Assembly: GCA_937925695.1 (NCBI GenBank)
Contig: CALAMD010000100.1
Span: 1 to 58,367, forward strand
Direction of reading: 5' to 3'
Source: an uncultured Bacillaceae bacterium
GTDB lineage: Bacteria > Bacillota > Bacilli > Bacillales > Amphibacillaceae
DNA: 58,367 nt
Shown: piece after piece, positions 43,118-51,662 of the stretch
Layout: each line of letters opens with the position of its first letter
Position numbering within the stretch: the stretch's first letter is position 1
Program-made: the position numbers and the translations under genes
Notes under the pieces: model-generated
What the model was told of the DNA's origin: nothing
Database searches by the model: none
The model's input: the letters and a program-made list of their open reading frames with translations, nothing else

Positions 43118-44431
43118 TTGGTCATCGCCATTGCAACTTTAATCATGCTTATCTTGATCAATGCATTTTTTGCTGGTGCTGAATTAGCCTTTGTACATAC
43201 AAATGATACGAAAATTCAACAACAAGCAGAGCAAGGTAACCAAAAGGCGGTAAAGTTATCTCGTTTACTTTCACAGCCCAGCCAGTTTTTAAGTACCATC
43301 CAAATTGGGATTACATTAGCTGGATTCTTATCTAGTGCCTTTGCTGCTGATTTCTTTGCAGGGCCATTCGCTAAAATGTTATATCGTACAGGTATACCGC
43401 TACCTGAAAACATCCTTCATACGTTATCATTAATTGTTATCACTGTGATTTTGTCCTATTTTACGTTAGTTTTTGGTGAACTCGTACCTAAACAATTAGC
43501 TCTTCAAAAACCAGAGCAAATTTCTAGTATTGCTGTTGGACCGATTTCATTGTTAGCAAAAATATTCTCACCTCTAGTAAAATTGTTAACATTGTCGACC
43601 AATGCAATCGTACGCTTATTTGGCGTCGATCCTAATGCTACGGATGAAGAAGCAACAGAGGAAGATATTCGGATGTTGGTAGATGTAGGTGGAGAGAAGG
43701 GAACAATTAATCCAGCAGAAAAATTAATGATTCATAATATTTTTGAATTCAACGATACACTTGTTTCAGAAATCATTACTCATCGCACGGATATGTCTGC
43801 ACTTTCTGTGGATATCACCTTTGAAAAATTAATTCATCAAATTAATCAGGATAAGTATACGAGGTATCCTGTTTATGAAGATAATTTAGATACGATTGTT
43901 GGCATACTTCATGTTAAAGATTTATTTAATTATGTTCAGACTGACAAAAATAAAACCTTTGATTTAAGGAAAGTAATGAGAAAACCATATTTTATATTAG
44001 AAACCCAAACAATTGATGTGCTGTTTTCACAAATGCAACGACATAATATTCATATTGCAATTGTGATCGACGAATTCGGTGGTACAGAAGGATTAATTAC
44101 GATTGAGGATGTTCTTGAGGAAATAGTCGGTGATATCTCTAGTGAAATGAATGATCCCGATCTTGTAGAAGAAACATTTAAACAAGTTTCTGATAATTCG
44201 TATGAAATTGACGGTGTTTTTTATTTAACAGCTCTTGAAGAATTGTTAAATATGGACTTCCCAACAGACGAGTATGATACGGTGAGTGGTTTCTTAATTA
44301 ATGAAATTGGCTATATTCCTTCTGTAGATGAACGTCCAGTCATAAAATATAAACATTTAACTTTTGAGGTTCAAGAAGTTGCTGATAATCGCCTAGAAAA
44401 AATTATTGTTACTGTTGGCGATCCCGAATGA
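43118..44431 (+). CDS. CNNM/CorC (HlyC-CorC) family membrane protein
   Basis: A 437-residue protein with an N-terminal DUF21/CNNM membrane domain (about 1-190, three to four segments; FFAGAELAFVHTND, FGELVPKQLAL), a pair of CBS domains (about 205-330; YTRYPVYEDNLDTIVGILHVKDLF, VIDEFGGTEGLITIEDVLEEIVG) and a C-terminal CorC_HlyC domain. Relatives transport or regulate magnesium, sodium or cobalt. I prefer TTG 43118, seven bases after CGGAGGG; the frame starts at ATG 43070. A paralogue is at 57 kb. Confidence 0.9.
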   Translation: MVIAIATLIMLILINAFFAGAELAFVHTNDTKIQQQAEQGNQKAVKLSRLLSQPSQFLSTIQIGITLAGFLSSAFAADFFAGPFAKMLYRTGIPLPENILHTLSLIVITVILSYFTLVFGELVPKQLALQKPEQISSIAVGPISLLAKIFSPLVKLLTLSTNAIVRLFGVDPNATDEEATEEDIRMLVDVGGEKGTINPAEKLMIHNIFEFNDTLVSEIITHRTDMSALSVDITFEKLIHQINQDKYTRYPVYEDNLDTIVGILHVKDLFNYVQTDKNKTFDLRKVMRKPYFILETQTIDVLFSQMQRHNIHIAIVIDEFGGTEGLITIEDVLEEIVGDISSEMNDPDLVEETFKQVSDNSYEIDGVFYLTALEELLNMDFPTDEYDTVSGFLINEIGYIPSVDERPVIKYKHLTFEVQEVADNRLEKIIVTVGDPE

Positions 44432-44642
44432 ACGTATGATAGTTAGGATAGCAATTATGAGCTCATAGGAATTAGGTGGGTAAATTGAATAAAACGTGTT
44501 AAGGCCTAGGCATCATGTAATATCATGTCTTCAAAGGCTAATTCTGACGCTGCAAGATTTTCTAATGTATGGCAACTCCCAATCAGTTTCCAACTGAAGC
44601 AAGTATCATAACAGGTGATGTTTAACTTGTTTTTATAAACAA

Positions 44643-44676
44643 AAAATACCGACGGATTGCATCCCCGTCGGTATTT
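44643..44676 (-). terminator. Xylanase gene terminator
   Basis: A perfect stem of about 12 bp (44643-44655 with 44664-44676) lies just past the xylanase stop; on the minus strand it ends in a T-rich stretch. Confidence 0.85.
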
Positions 44677-44686
44677 TATGAATGTG

Positions 44687-45784
44687 TTAATGGATCTCTA
44701 GATAATCAATAAAGGCATCCCAAGATCCATCATCAGCTGTTAAGATCAGTTCAATTTCTTGATTCCCTGTCCCATGGCTGACATTATTAATTGTATAAAC
44801 TGCTGGATAGCTTCCACCATAGTAGAAGGTTCCCTTATATTCGCCACCGATTCTTAAATCAACCCTTGCCATATTGTTGTTATTTGATGCTCCCCGTAAT
44901 GAAAAACTGTGGGTGCTATTAGCGAAGTACTGCGTATACTTGATTGAATCACCGTTAGCATATAAGGCAACCCCATTAAATGGTGAATTAATATTTGACG
45001 TATATTGACCGCTTTTCGTCATGTTTTCAGCTTCTACTCTCGTCGTACCTGGCGGTTGGCCTGGAGGAGGATCATTTCCTGGTGGAGTTCCGCCCCCACC
45101 AATATTAAGTGTATGACTGTAAACATTAGCGCTTCCGCTACTCTGATAACCTTCTACCGTTAAGGCTACTTCATACATTTTACCCATTGGCATGCCTAAA
45201 CTTTCCCAACGATTAAAATGGTCACTTACAGAAATTGTTCCACTTGTACGCTTGTTACGACGAACACTCCAATATTGTTGGAAAGTTGCTGTACCTATGA
45301 TTGATGGCTGGTTGACACGGGTTGTTTCATAAATATCATACGTATCACCATCAACGGTAATTGTCCCTTTGGAATTAGCCCCAGGGGGACGCCAATTTCC
45401 CCAACTATCAACGATATAATATTCTACTAACGGATCAACTGTCCAACCATATACGGTTAAATAGGAGTTACCGTTTGGTCGATAATCAGCACCATAGGAT
45501 ATTGAGATATTACCAATTTGTTGATGAGTTTGGGTTTCATCAAATTTTTTCCCTTTTCTAAACAAGATATTATTTACATTACTCCACTCTGCACTGAATG
45601 TTCCACCGCTACCGAGCACCATACTTCCTGAACCACCAGCATCCTTCCAGAATTCATAGTCATACCCATCATGCGTACCTGTTTCATTACCCGTGATTGC
45701 AGCAAACACCGTTATCGTAGCATAGGTTATGAAAAACAGGCCGAAAAGAAACGCTACATATAACTTAAGCTTTTTTCGTTTCAT
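44687..45784 (-). CDS. Secreted endo-1,4-beta-xylanase, GH11 with C-terminal CBM36
   Basis: This 365-residue enzyme cuts the xylan backbone outside the cell. It has a signal peptide (basic start, hydrophobic core, cleavage near A28), a GH11 jelly-roll domain (about 29-228), a Gly/Pro linker (about 229-248) and a C-terminal module that resembles the calcium-dependent xylan-binding family CBM36 (VEAENM at 250 to the end). The catalytic glutamates are E121 (PLVEYYIVD) and E211 (TVEGYQSSG). The architecture is that of alkaline xylanase J from an alkaliphilic Bacillus. ATG 45784 follows GGGAGGA; the frame is open to 45862. It has its own promoter and terminator. Confidence 0.95.
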   Translation of the reverse strand: MKRKKLKLYVAFLFGLFFITYATITVFAAITGNETGTHDGYDYEFWKDAGGSGSMVLGSGGTFSAEWSNVNNILFRKGKKFDETQTHQQIGNISISYGADYRPNGNSYLTVYGWTVDPLVEYYIVDSWGNWRPPGANSKGTITVDGDTYDIYETTRVNQPSIIGTATFQQYWSVRRNKRTSGTISVSDHFNRWESLGMPMGKMYEVALTVEGYQSSGSANVYSHTLNIGGGGTPPGNDPPPGQPPGTTRVEAENMTKSGQYTSNINSPFNGVALYANGDSIKYTQYFANSTHSFSLRGASNNNNMARVDLRIGGEYKGTFYYGGSYPAVYTINNVSHGTGNQEIELILTADDGSWDAFIDYLEIH

Positions 45785-45876
45785 TAAGGATTCCTCCCAA
45801 TCATTTTTTTGGACTGGAAATATTAGTTCTATTGAATTTAGGTCGTTAGGGTGAAACTTCAAGAGTGATTCATTAG

Positions 45877-45905
45877 ATGATAAATTTAGTCACTTTTCAT
45901 TCCAA
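45877..45905 (-). promoter_or_regulatory. Xylanase gene promoter
   Basis: On the minus strand TTGGAA (45900-45905) and TATCAT (45877-45882) are exactly 17 bases apart, about 95 bases before the start codon. Confidence 0.55.
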
Positions 45906-45907
45906 TG

Positions 45908-45916
45908 TTCGACAAA
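45908..45916 (-). promoter_or_regulatory. Exact Spo0A-box match abutting the xylanase -35
   Basis: On the minus strand the sequence reads TTTGTCGAA, an exact consensus match, ending two bases before the -35 of the xylanase promoter; its centre is at about -42, the place of an activator site. It also lies inside the dyad ATGTTC-N7-GAACAT, so another regulator is possible. Confidence 0.45.
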
Positions 45917-46027
45917 TGAACATACATTTTATTAAATATGAATACGATCACCACCTTTACCGAATAGACGCTAATAGTTTCCACAAAGTTCCTTAATATT
46001 ACTAAAATAATTAATAATAACAATTAT

Positions 46028-46057
46028 TTGACAATGAGAGGAAAACAATTTTATTCT
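46028..46057 (+). promoter_or_regulatory. Promoter of the ECF sigma factor gene
   Basis: TTGACA (46028-46033) and TATTCT (46052-46057) are 18 bases apart, a vegetative-type promoter. No ECF-type (AAC/CGT) promoter was seen, so autoactivation is not evident. Confidence 0.5.
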
Positions 46058-46088
46058 ATTAGTGACTAACAGAGGTAGGTGAATACGA

Positions 46089-46673
46089 ATGGTGAATGAT
46101 AACATTAAGGACAATGAGATGTTAGAAACTGATATGAAATACATTTATAATTGTTATTATAATCGTGTATTTCAAGATGCCTATTTCGTAGTAAGAGACC
46201 TTCACTTGGCTCAGGATATCACCCAGGAAACCTTTATGAAAGCATTTCGACAAATAGCTACATTAAAAAACAAAGACAAAATCGGTGCATGGCTATCGAC
46301 AATTGCTGTTCGAACAGCAATTGACTTTATTCGGAAGGAGAGTAGAAATGAAACGACCAACTATGATGAGAAGATACCAGGAAAACATGTAAGATGTGAA
46401 ATATCATCTAGTGTAGAAGAATCTGTAGAGGCAAATTTTATTTCTGAAGAGATTATCCAGGTGATGATGGAGTTAAAGAAAGATCATCGAGAAATTTTAA
46501 TACTAAGATATATTCATGATTTGTCGCAAAATGAAATAGCAGCTTGGACAAACTTAAACATTGGTACGGTAAAATCCCGTTTACATCGTGCTAAAAGACT
46601 ATTAAAAATGAAACTTATGAAAGATAGAATGATTAGTCGTGAAGCTTTTCGTAAGTGGTTATTTATTTTATAA
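46089..46673 (+). CDS. ECF-type RNA polymerase sigma factor
   Basis: A 194-residue extracytoplasmic-function sigma factor. Region 2 covers about 15-85 (YYNRVFQDAYFVVRDLHLAQDITQETFMKAF; IGAWLSTIAVRTAIDFIRKE) and region 4 about 125-180 (LKKDHREILILRYIHDLSQNEIA, IGTVKSRLHRAKRLLK). It resembles the SigW/SigV-type factors in plan. No anti-sigma gene (membrane protein or zinc-binding protein) follows; the next gene is a CueP-like lipoprotein 164 bases on. The signal it senses cannot be told from the sequence. Its position divergent from the xylanase gene invites, but does not prove, a link. Confidence 0.9.
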   Translation: MVNDNIKDNEMLETDMKYIYNCYYNRVFQDAYFVVRDLHLAQDITQETFMKAFRQIATLKNKDKIGAWLSTIAVRTAIDFIRKESRNETTNYDEKIPGKHVRCEISSSVEESVEANFISEEIIQVMMELKKDHREILILRYIHDLSQNEIAAWTNLNIGTVKSRLHRAKRLLKMKLMKDRMISREAFRKWLFIL

Positions 46674-46837
46674 TTTTTCAATAAAGAAATTTAATGTTAA
46701 GGGTTTATGCCAATAGTCTTTATAAATTAATTTGCATTTATCCAAAATTGAATTTATTGTGTCAGTTTTCTTGTACTGTTTCTTTGCCCCTTCCTATCAC
46801 TTATAATTAATCTAGTGATTATGATGGAGGAAGGAAT

Positions 46838-47377
46838 ATGAAAAACAATCCTATTAAATTTGTTATAGCAATCTTATTTCTTTTACTTTTCACAAGTTGT
46901 AGCGATGATATATTACAGAACGGTAAAAAAGAAGAGATCACTGTGAATCAACTAAAGGAATTGGTGCACTATTATAGTGTTGAAGAGGTCTCAAATGAAT
47001 CGGCAAGTATTACAGGCACACATTTGATCGTCACTGATCAACATGGTGAAGAACAATACTATCCTTTGCCTGAAGATGAATTTTTTGTTTCAATTGCACC
47101 TTATATTCATGAAACCCACCCTTGTAAATATCATAGTTTAACAGGTTGTCAAGGGGAAATGGTTGAAAAAGAATTTTCGGTTTATATTGAAAATGAAGAT
47201 GGCGAAGTAGTTATAGACGAAATGATGACCTCTTTTGCTAATGGATTCATCGATCTATGGCTACCGCGAAACCAAAATTATCAAATTAAGATTGAATATG
47301 ATGGTCTAACCGGGGTAGGGGAGTTTTCAACCTATGAAGAAGACGGAACTTGTATCACAACAATTCAGTTAAAATAA
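46838..47377 (+). CDS. CueP-like metal-binding lipoprotein
   Basis: A 179-residue lipoprotein: signal peptide with lipobox FTSC (lipid-bearing C21), then a soluble domain. Three further cysteines, C96 and C104 (HPCKYHSLTGCQGEM) and C172 (DGTCITT), match the arrangement described for Salmonella CueP, a periplasmic copper-binding protein. The ANGFIDLWLPRNQNY segment is also typical. It would bind copper or take part in thiol chemistry on the outer face of the membrane. The start is ATG 46838 behind GGAGGAAGG. TATAAT at 46802-46807 may be its own -10. Confidence 0.75.
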   Translation: MKNNPIKFVIAILFLLLFTSCSDDILQNGKKEEITVNQLKELVHYYSVEEVSNESASITGTHLIVTDQHGEEQYYPLPEDEFFVSIAPYIHETHPCKYHSLTGCQGEMVEKEFSVYIENEDGEVVIDEMMTSFANGFIDLWLPRNQNYQIKIEYDGLTGVGEFSTYEEDGTCITTIQLK

Positions 47378-47402
47378 CTTGTTCGATTTAAAGGGTTAGT
47401 AA

Positions 47403-47434
47403 AATCCCCCAAATAGTCTTTGGGGGATTATTTT
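47403..47434. terminator. Bidirectional terminator between the CueP-like gene and luxS
   Basis: A perfect 11-bp stem (AATCCCCCAAA at 47403-47413 with 47419-47429), with A-rich DNA before it and TTTT after it, can serve both converging genes. Confidence 0.85.
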
Positions 47435-47480
47435 AACAACTGTATTTGTCAATAAGCTGTTTCTTTAGATTGATTATTTA

Positions 47481-47951
47481 TCACTTATCACTAAATACTT
47501 CTTTCCACTCATCTTTTTTTGCCAGCATTTCACGTGCTAATGTTTGGGCGCCTTCAAGATCATGACTGGCAGCAAAACCACACTGTACATCATTTGAAGC
47601 TGGCACCTCATCTACCGTTAACACGTCCTGTAGCGTTTTTTCCATGACATTGATAATATGATCGACATCATCGTCATTAAAAACTGATAAATAAAATCCT
47701 GTTTGACATCCCATCGGACTTAAATCTATAACCTGGCTATGATGGTTACGGATGAATTCAGCCATTAAGTGCTCGAGTGAATGAATAGCAGGCATTTCCA
47801 TATAGTCTTTATTCGGTTGCTTAAAGCGAATATCATATTTATAAACAACATCACCATTTTCACCTTTTATCGTACTAGCAAGGCGTACATAGGGTGCTTT
47901 CACTTTTGTATGATCAAGGTTGAAACTTTCTACATTCATTTGCTTCGCCAC
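47481..47951 (-). CDS. luxS: S-ribosylhomocysteine lyase LuxS
   Basis: LuxS splits S-ribosylhomocysteine into homocysteine and the precursor of autoinducer-2, recycling the by-product of methylation. The 156-residue enzyme has its iron ligands H57 and H61 (HSLEHLMAEFIRNH) and C124 (DVQCGFAASHD), and the catalytic C82 (PMGCQTGFYL). The ATG at 47951 lies behind AAGGAGG on the minus strand. It is a single-gene unit between the CueP-like gene and the GH115 gene; no methionine-cycle gene is adjacent. Confidence 0.98.
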   Translation of the reverse strand: MAKQMNVESFNLDHTKVKAPYVRLASTIKGENGDVVYKYDIRFKQPNKDYMEMPAIHSLEHLMAEFIRNHHSQVIDLSPMGCQTGFYLSVFNDDDVDHIINVMEKTLQDVLTVDEVPASNDVQCGFAASHDLEGAQTLAREMLAKKDEWKEVFSDK

Positions 47952-48161
47952 TATTTTTCCTCCTTGTTATGTTGTAATAGGCTAGTTTAATCGTAACAAA
48001 TTTCCTCGTATATTGAAAATAGTTCTAACTGATTTATCGTTCTGTATTACCAAAGTGATTGCTTGGATAAATATGGCGTAATAGCTATTAAGGCTAACGT
48101 AACCATTGAGTCAGAAACAAAAAGCCTTTCGGTTGATAAATAGTGAATTAAAGTAGAACTA

Positions 48162-48170
48162 TGCTATAAT
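48162..48170 (+). promoter_or_regulatory. Extended -10 promoter of the GH115 gene
   Basis: TGCTATAAT is an ideal extended -10; no good -35 is present at normal distance. The transcript would start about 30 bases before the start codon. I found no convincing CcpA (cre) site here. Confidence 0.55.
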
Positions 48171-48207
48171 CGAGGTGATAAAAACTTATCAAAGAAAGGA
48201 TATGATT

Positions 48208-51111
48208 ATGGCCTTTGTAATTAGTCAAGAAAACTTACGTAGACAAGCAGAACTAGGTTCATTGTTCTATCATGAAAAAGAAGCTTATAGTGGAGTACAT
48301 AAAATTGCGCAAAAAGTAATCAAAGATCTTGAGCTAGTTTTCGGTTATGCTCCACAAGCAACGTCAAATCAAACTCAATTACAACAACATGCGATTATTT
48401 ATGGTACTGTCGATCGCAGTCCGATTCTAGCAGAACTTGATGAACAAAAATTAATAGATTTATCACAAGTAAGGGGAAAAAGAGAAGTATTTTTAATGCA
48501 AGTTGTCGAAGGACCAATCTCAGGTGTTGATAGCGCCCTTGTCATTGCAGGTAGCGATAAACGAGGGACTATTTATGGACTTTTCCATCTTTCTAAGTTA
48601 TTAGGAGTTTCGCCATTAGTCAATTGGAATAATATAAAACCACAACCGAAAACGACCTTTACGTTAAACAAAGATTATCAATATTTATCCAAAGAACCAT
48701 CTGTTCGATTTCGAGGCTTTTTTATCAATGATGAATGGCCTGCTTTTGGTAATTGGACAATGAAAAGGTTTGGTGGATTTAATGCTAACATGTATGAGCA
48801 TGTGTTTGAATTGCTCCTACGTTTAAAAGGGAACTACCTATGGCCTGCGATGTGGTCAGCACGTTTTTATGATGATGGTCCGGGATTAGCAAGTGCGGAA
48901 TTAGCCAATGAATTAGGTGTTATTATGGGTGCTTCCCACCATGAACCATGTTTACGTTATGGTGAAGAGTACAGATATTTACGAGGAAAAGACTCTAAAT
49001 ATGGCGATGCTTGGAACTTTATTACGAACCGGGAAGGTATCACTAAGTTTTGGGAAGATGGGTTAAAACGTGGTGCTAATTTTGAAAGCGTTATTACGGT
49101 TGGTATGCGTGGTGAACAAGATACGCCAATCATGGGTAAAGAAGCGACCCTTGCCGATAATATCGAGTTGTTACGAGATGTATTAGAAACACAAAACCGT
49201 TTGATTCAGGAAAATGTGAATCCAAATTTATCAGAAGTACCAAGAATGTTTGCCTTATATAAAGAAGTGGAACCATTCTTTTACGGTGATGAACAAACAC
49301 CTGGATTAATGCACGCTAAGGAACTGGAAGACGTTATTTTAATGTTTTGTGATGATAATCATGGTAATTTACGTACGTTGCCGACTGAAGAAATGCGTCA
49401 GCATAAAGGCGGATTTGGCATGTACTACCACTTTGATTACCATGGTGGACCAATCTCATATGAATGGATCAATAGTTCTTATCTCCCTAAAGTATGGGAA
49501 CAAATGACAATGGCCTATGATTTTGGTATTCGTGATTTATGGATTGTTAATGTAGGGGATATTGCTACGATGGAGTTCCCGTTATCCTATTTCCTTGATT
49601 TAGCTTACGATTTTGAAAAATGGGGAACAAATGCGATCAATACGACAGAGCAATATACTAAAGAATGGATTGACCTTCATTTCACGGGCATATTTACAGA
49701 TGATGAAAAAGAAAAAGTGTTTGAATTGTTAACAGGTTATACGAAGATAGCCCATAAACGTAGACCTGAAGCGATGAACGTAAACGTATACCATCCTGTC
49801 AATTACAAAGAAACGGATCAAACATTAGTAGAAATCGATCAATTGTTAGCGGTTGCAGATGAATTATATGAACGGGTCGATTTAGAACATTTACCCGCAT
49901 ATTTTGCCCTTGTATATTATCCTGCGGTTGGCAACTTGAATCTTCAGAAGATGTGGTTGTTAACTGGCAAAAATCATCATGCAGCTAAACTAGGGCTTAT
50001 GGAAGCAAACAAACTTGCAGCAGAAGTGAAGGCATGTATGGACAGAGATCGAGCGCTGATTGATGAGTACCATAAGATTGATAATGGTAGATGGTATGGC
50101 ATGGGATTATCTGAGCATATCGGCTTTGTTCATTGGAATGAAGAGGGATGTAAGAACCCGGTTGTGATGAACGTATTCCCAGCTAATAAACCAAGACTAG
50201 TTGTTTCCATTGATGGAACAGACCAACATACTGAAGGACCTGCATGGCATCAGAATACAGTTTACTTAAATGATTTTCTACAACCTGATATCAATGAAGC
50301 ATCCTTTACGATTTCTAGTATGAGTGATCTTGAAGCGGAATTTAACATTATTAATCCACATGATTGGCTAGCTTGTTCGAAAACAAAGGGTGTCCTTGAT
50401 GGTATAGAAAAAACTTCGGAAGTTATCCACGTAACCATTGATCGCGGAAAGATGAATGGTGAAACAGAAGGAAAAATTACCGTTAACATGCCATGTGGAA
50501 CGGCTTATATCATTGTGAAGGCTACAACTGAAGATTATCAAGACTTACCAGCCATGACATTTGTAGACACAAATGGTTATATCTCTATTGAAGCCGAACA
50601 TTATGCCAATAAGCATGACATAACAAATGAACAAGGTAATATCCATCAATTCAAAGTAATTGACGGTTATGGAAAAACATTGTCAGCGATCAAAGCGTTT
50701 CCTACAACAACATATTTTACAATCGGTAAAGATGCACCGTATGTAGAATATCAGTTTGTTGTTTCCGAAGCAGGTACCTATGAACTAGAATTATATATGA
50801 ATCCTTCCAATCCTGTGACAAATGATCCGACATTGGCTTGCGGTATTCAAATGAATGAAGCAGATCCAATGATTGTTAATACAGTTCCAGATGACTACCG
50901 GGTCGATGATGGAAACTGGGCCTCTGGTGTACTAAATCATATCCGTAAATACCGTACAAAAATCAATTGTCAAGAAGGATTAAATAAGTTGAAGATTTAT
51001 GCTGTCAGTCCAGGATTTGTATTAGAAAAGCTAGTTATTTATCCCGAAGGAAAGCAACCAGCAGACAGCTATCTAGGACCAACAGAAACATACTATGTAG
51101 GCAAAGAATAA
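48208..51111 (+). CDS. Glycoside hydrolase family 115, xylan alpha-1,2-glucuronidase
   Basis: GH115 enzymes remove (4-O-methyl-)glucuronic acid side chains from xylan. The 967-residue protein has the family's order: N-terminal domain with VIAGSDKRGTIYGLFHLS (about 115-135), the catalytic barrel with RFRGFFINDEWPAFGNW, LKGNYLWPAMWSARFYDD, GASHHEPCLR and YHFDYHGGPISYEW, and C-terminal beta domains. No signal peptide is seen, so it probably works inside the cell on imported oligosaccharides. ATG 48208 is seven bases after AAAGGA; ATG 48202 and GTG 48175 are alternatives. It partners in function with the xylanase 2.4 kb away. Confidence 0.93.
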   Translation: MAFVISQENLRRQAELGSLFYHEKEAYSGVHKIAQKVIKDLELVFGYAPQATSNQTQLQQHAIIYGTVDRSPILAELDEQKLIDLSQVRGKREVFLMQVVEGPISGVDSALVIAGSDKRGTIYGLFHLSKLLGVSPLVNWNNIKPQPKTTFTLNKDYQYLSKEPSVRFRGFFINDEWPAFGNWTMKRFGGFNANMYEHVFELLLRLKGNYLWPAMWSARFYDDGPGLASAELANELGVIMGASHHEPCLRYGEEYRYLRGKDSKYGDAWNFITNREGITKFWEDGLKRGANFESVITVGMRGEQDTPIMGKEATLADNIELLRDVLETQNRLIQENVNPNLSEVPRMFALYKEVEPFFYGDEQTPGLMHAKELEDVILMFCDDNHGNLRTLPTEEMRQHKGGFGMYYHFDYHGGPISYEWINSSYLPKVWEQMTMAYDFGIRDLWIVNVGDIATMEFPLSYFLDLAYDFEKWGTNAINTTEQYTKEWIDLHFTGIFTDDEKEKVFELLTGYTKIAHKRRPEAMNVNVYHPVNYKETDQTLVEIDQLLAVADELYERVDLEHLPAYFALVYYPAVGNLNLQKMWLLTGKNHHAAKLGLMEANKLAAEVKACMDRDRALIDEYHKIDNGRWYGMGLSEHIGFVHWNEEGCKNPVVMNVFPANKPRLVVSIDGTDQHTEGPAWHQNTVYLNDFLQPDINEASFTISSMSDLEAEFNIINPHDWLACSKTKGVLDGIEKTSEVIHVTIDRGKMNGETEGKITVNMPCGTAYIIVKATTEDYQDLPAMTFVDTNGYISIEAEHYANKHDITNEQGNIHQFKVIDGYGKTLSAIKAFPTTTYFTIGKDAPYVEYQFVVSEAGTYELELYMNPSNPVTNDPTLACGIQMNEADPMIVNTVPDDYRVDDGNWASGVLNHIRKYRTKINCQEGLNKLKIYAVSPGFVLEKLVIYPEGKQPADSYLGPTETYYVGKE

Positions 51112-51158
51112 ATAGTCATGATCCATCCTTATTATTAAGAATCACTATATAGAGATAG

Positions 51159-51192
51159 AAAGGTATTGGTATTGTAAAGCCAATACCTTTTT
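51159..51192 (+). terminator. GH115 gene terminator
   Basis: A perfect 11-bp stem (AAAGGTATTGG at 51159-51169 with 51180-51190) is followed by TTTT. Confidence 0.92.
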
Positions 51193-51263
51193 TGTATTTA
51201 ACAATGAATATAGTGACCAAAAGCATAATGTTCATCCAAGAGAAACAAAAACAATGACTCTTT

Positions 51264-51314
51264 TGTGAAATAATTCACGATAACATTGTTGTTTAACAAG
51301 ATGACCATTATAAT
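51264..51314 (+). promoter_or_regulatory. Promoter with Fnr-like box, DUF1858-DUF438 operon
   Basis: TGTGA-AATAAT-TCACG (51264-51279) matches the Fnr consensus TGTGA-N6-TCACA at 9 of 10 positions. TTGTTG (51286-51291) and TATAAT (51309-51314) follow, 17 bases apart. The box centre is near -50 rather than the classical -41, so control by Fnr is likely but not certain. Confidence 0.5.
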
Positions 51315-51425
51315 TAATATATTCAAGTTTTATAGGATAGATCTGTGTCAGATGGTGATGACGATATGACATGAGTCTTCATCGGTCTAATAGCAGCTAT
51401 TAATTCGAATATAAAGGAGAATGAG

Positions 51426-51662
51426 ATGATGGAGGCTATTGATCTCAATCAACCTGTCTATGAAATTATTAAGCAACATCCTGAATTAAAACAGTTACTA
51501 ATAGATTTAGGGTTTACACCTCTTGGAAATCCAGCCATGCTTCAAACAGCTGGAAGAATAACATCATTGAAAAAAGGATCTCGTTTAATCGGGATCCCGC
51601 TAGAAAAAATTGTGCAAACATTAGAATGGAATGGTTATGAGGTGTTAAAAAATGATGAGTAA
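51426..51662 (+). CDS. DUF1858 domain protein
   Basis: A 78-residue protein made of a single DUF1858 domain: DLNQPVYEIIKQHPELKQLLIDLGF, then the typical N-P-x-M and TLEWNGYEVL end. Such domains are found next to hemerythrin/DUF438 proteins and in ScdA/YtfE-type iron-sulfur repair proteins involved in nitric-oxide stress. ATG 51426 follows AAGGAGA. Its last 11 bases overlap the next gene, so the two proteins are made together and probably act together. Confidence 0.85.
   Translation: MMEAIDLNQPVYEIIKQHPELKQLLIDLGFTPLGNPAMLQTAGRITSLKKGSRLIGIPLEKIVQTLEWNGYEVLKNDE

Larger units (their letters stand above)
45785..46088. other. Divergent regulatory region between the xylanase and sigma factor genes
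   Basis: This 304-base gap holds the xylanase promoter and Spo0A-box candidate (45877-45916), a dyad ATGTTC-N7-GAACAT (45905-45923), a weak catabolite-repression (cre) candidate TGAATACGATCACC (45939-45952, 9 of 11 defined positions) and the sigma-factor promoter (46028-46057). There is no gene inside it. Confidence 0.6.
51112..51425. other. 314-base gap before the DUF1858 gene
   Basis: It holds the GH115 terminator (51159-51192), a candidate Fnr box (51264-51279), a promoter (51286-51314) and a leader of about 105 bases with no clear structure except TGTCA/TGACA repeats near 51346-51372. Confidence 0.6.

Noticed and set aside
45852..45857. TGAAAC as an ECF-type -35 near the xylanase
   Set aside because: No CGT-type -10 lies 15-17 bases downstream.
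45905..45923. ATGTTC-N7-GAACAT as a LexA box
   Set aside because: The half-sites are in the wrong order and spacing (GTTC-N7-GAAC, not GAAC-N4-GTTC).
48010..48160. Riboswitch upstream of luxS or the GH115 gene
   Set aside because: No S-box or other known pattern and no terminator pair could be found.
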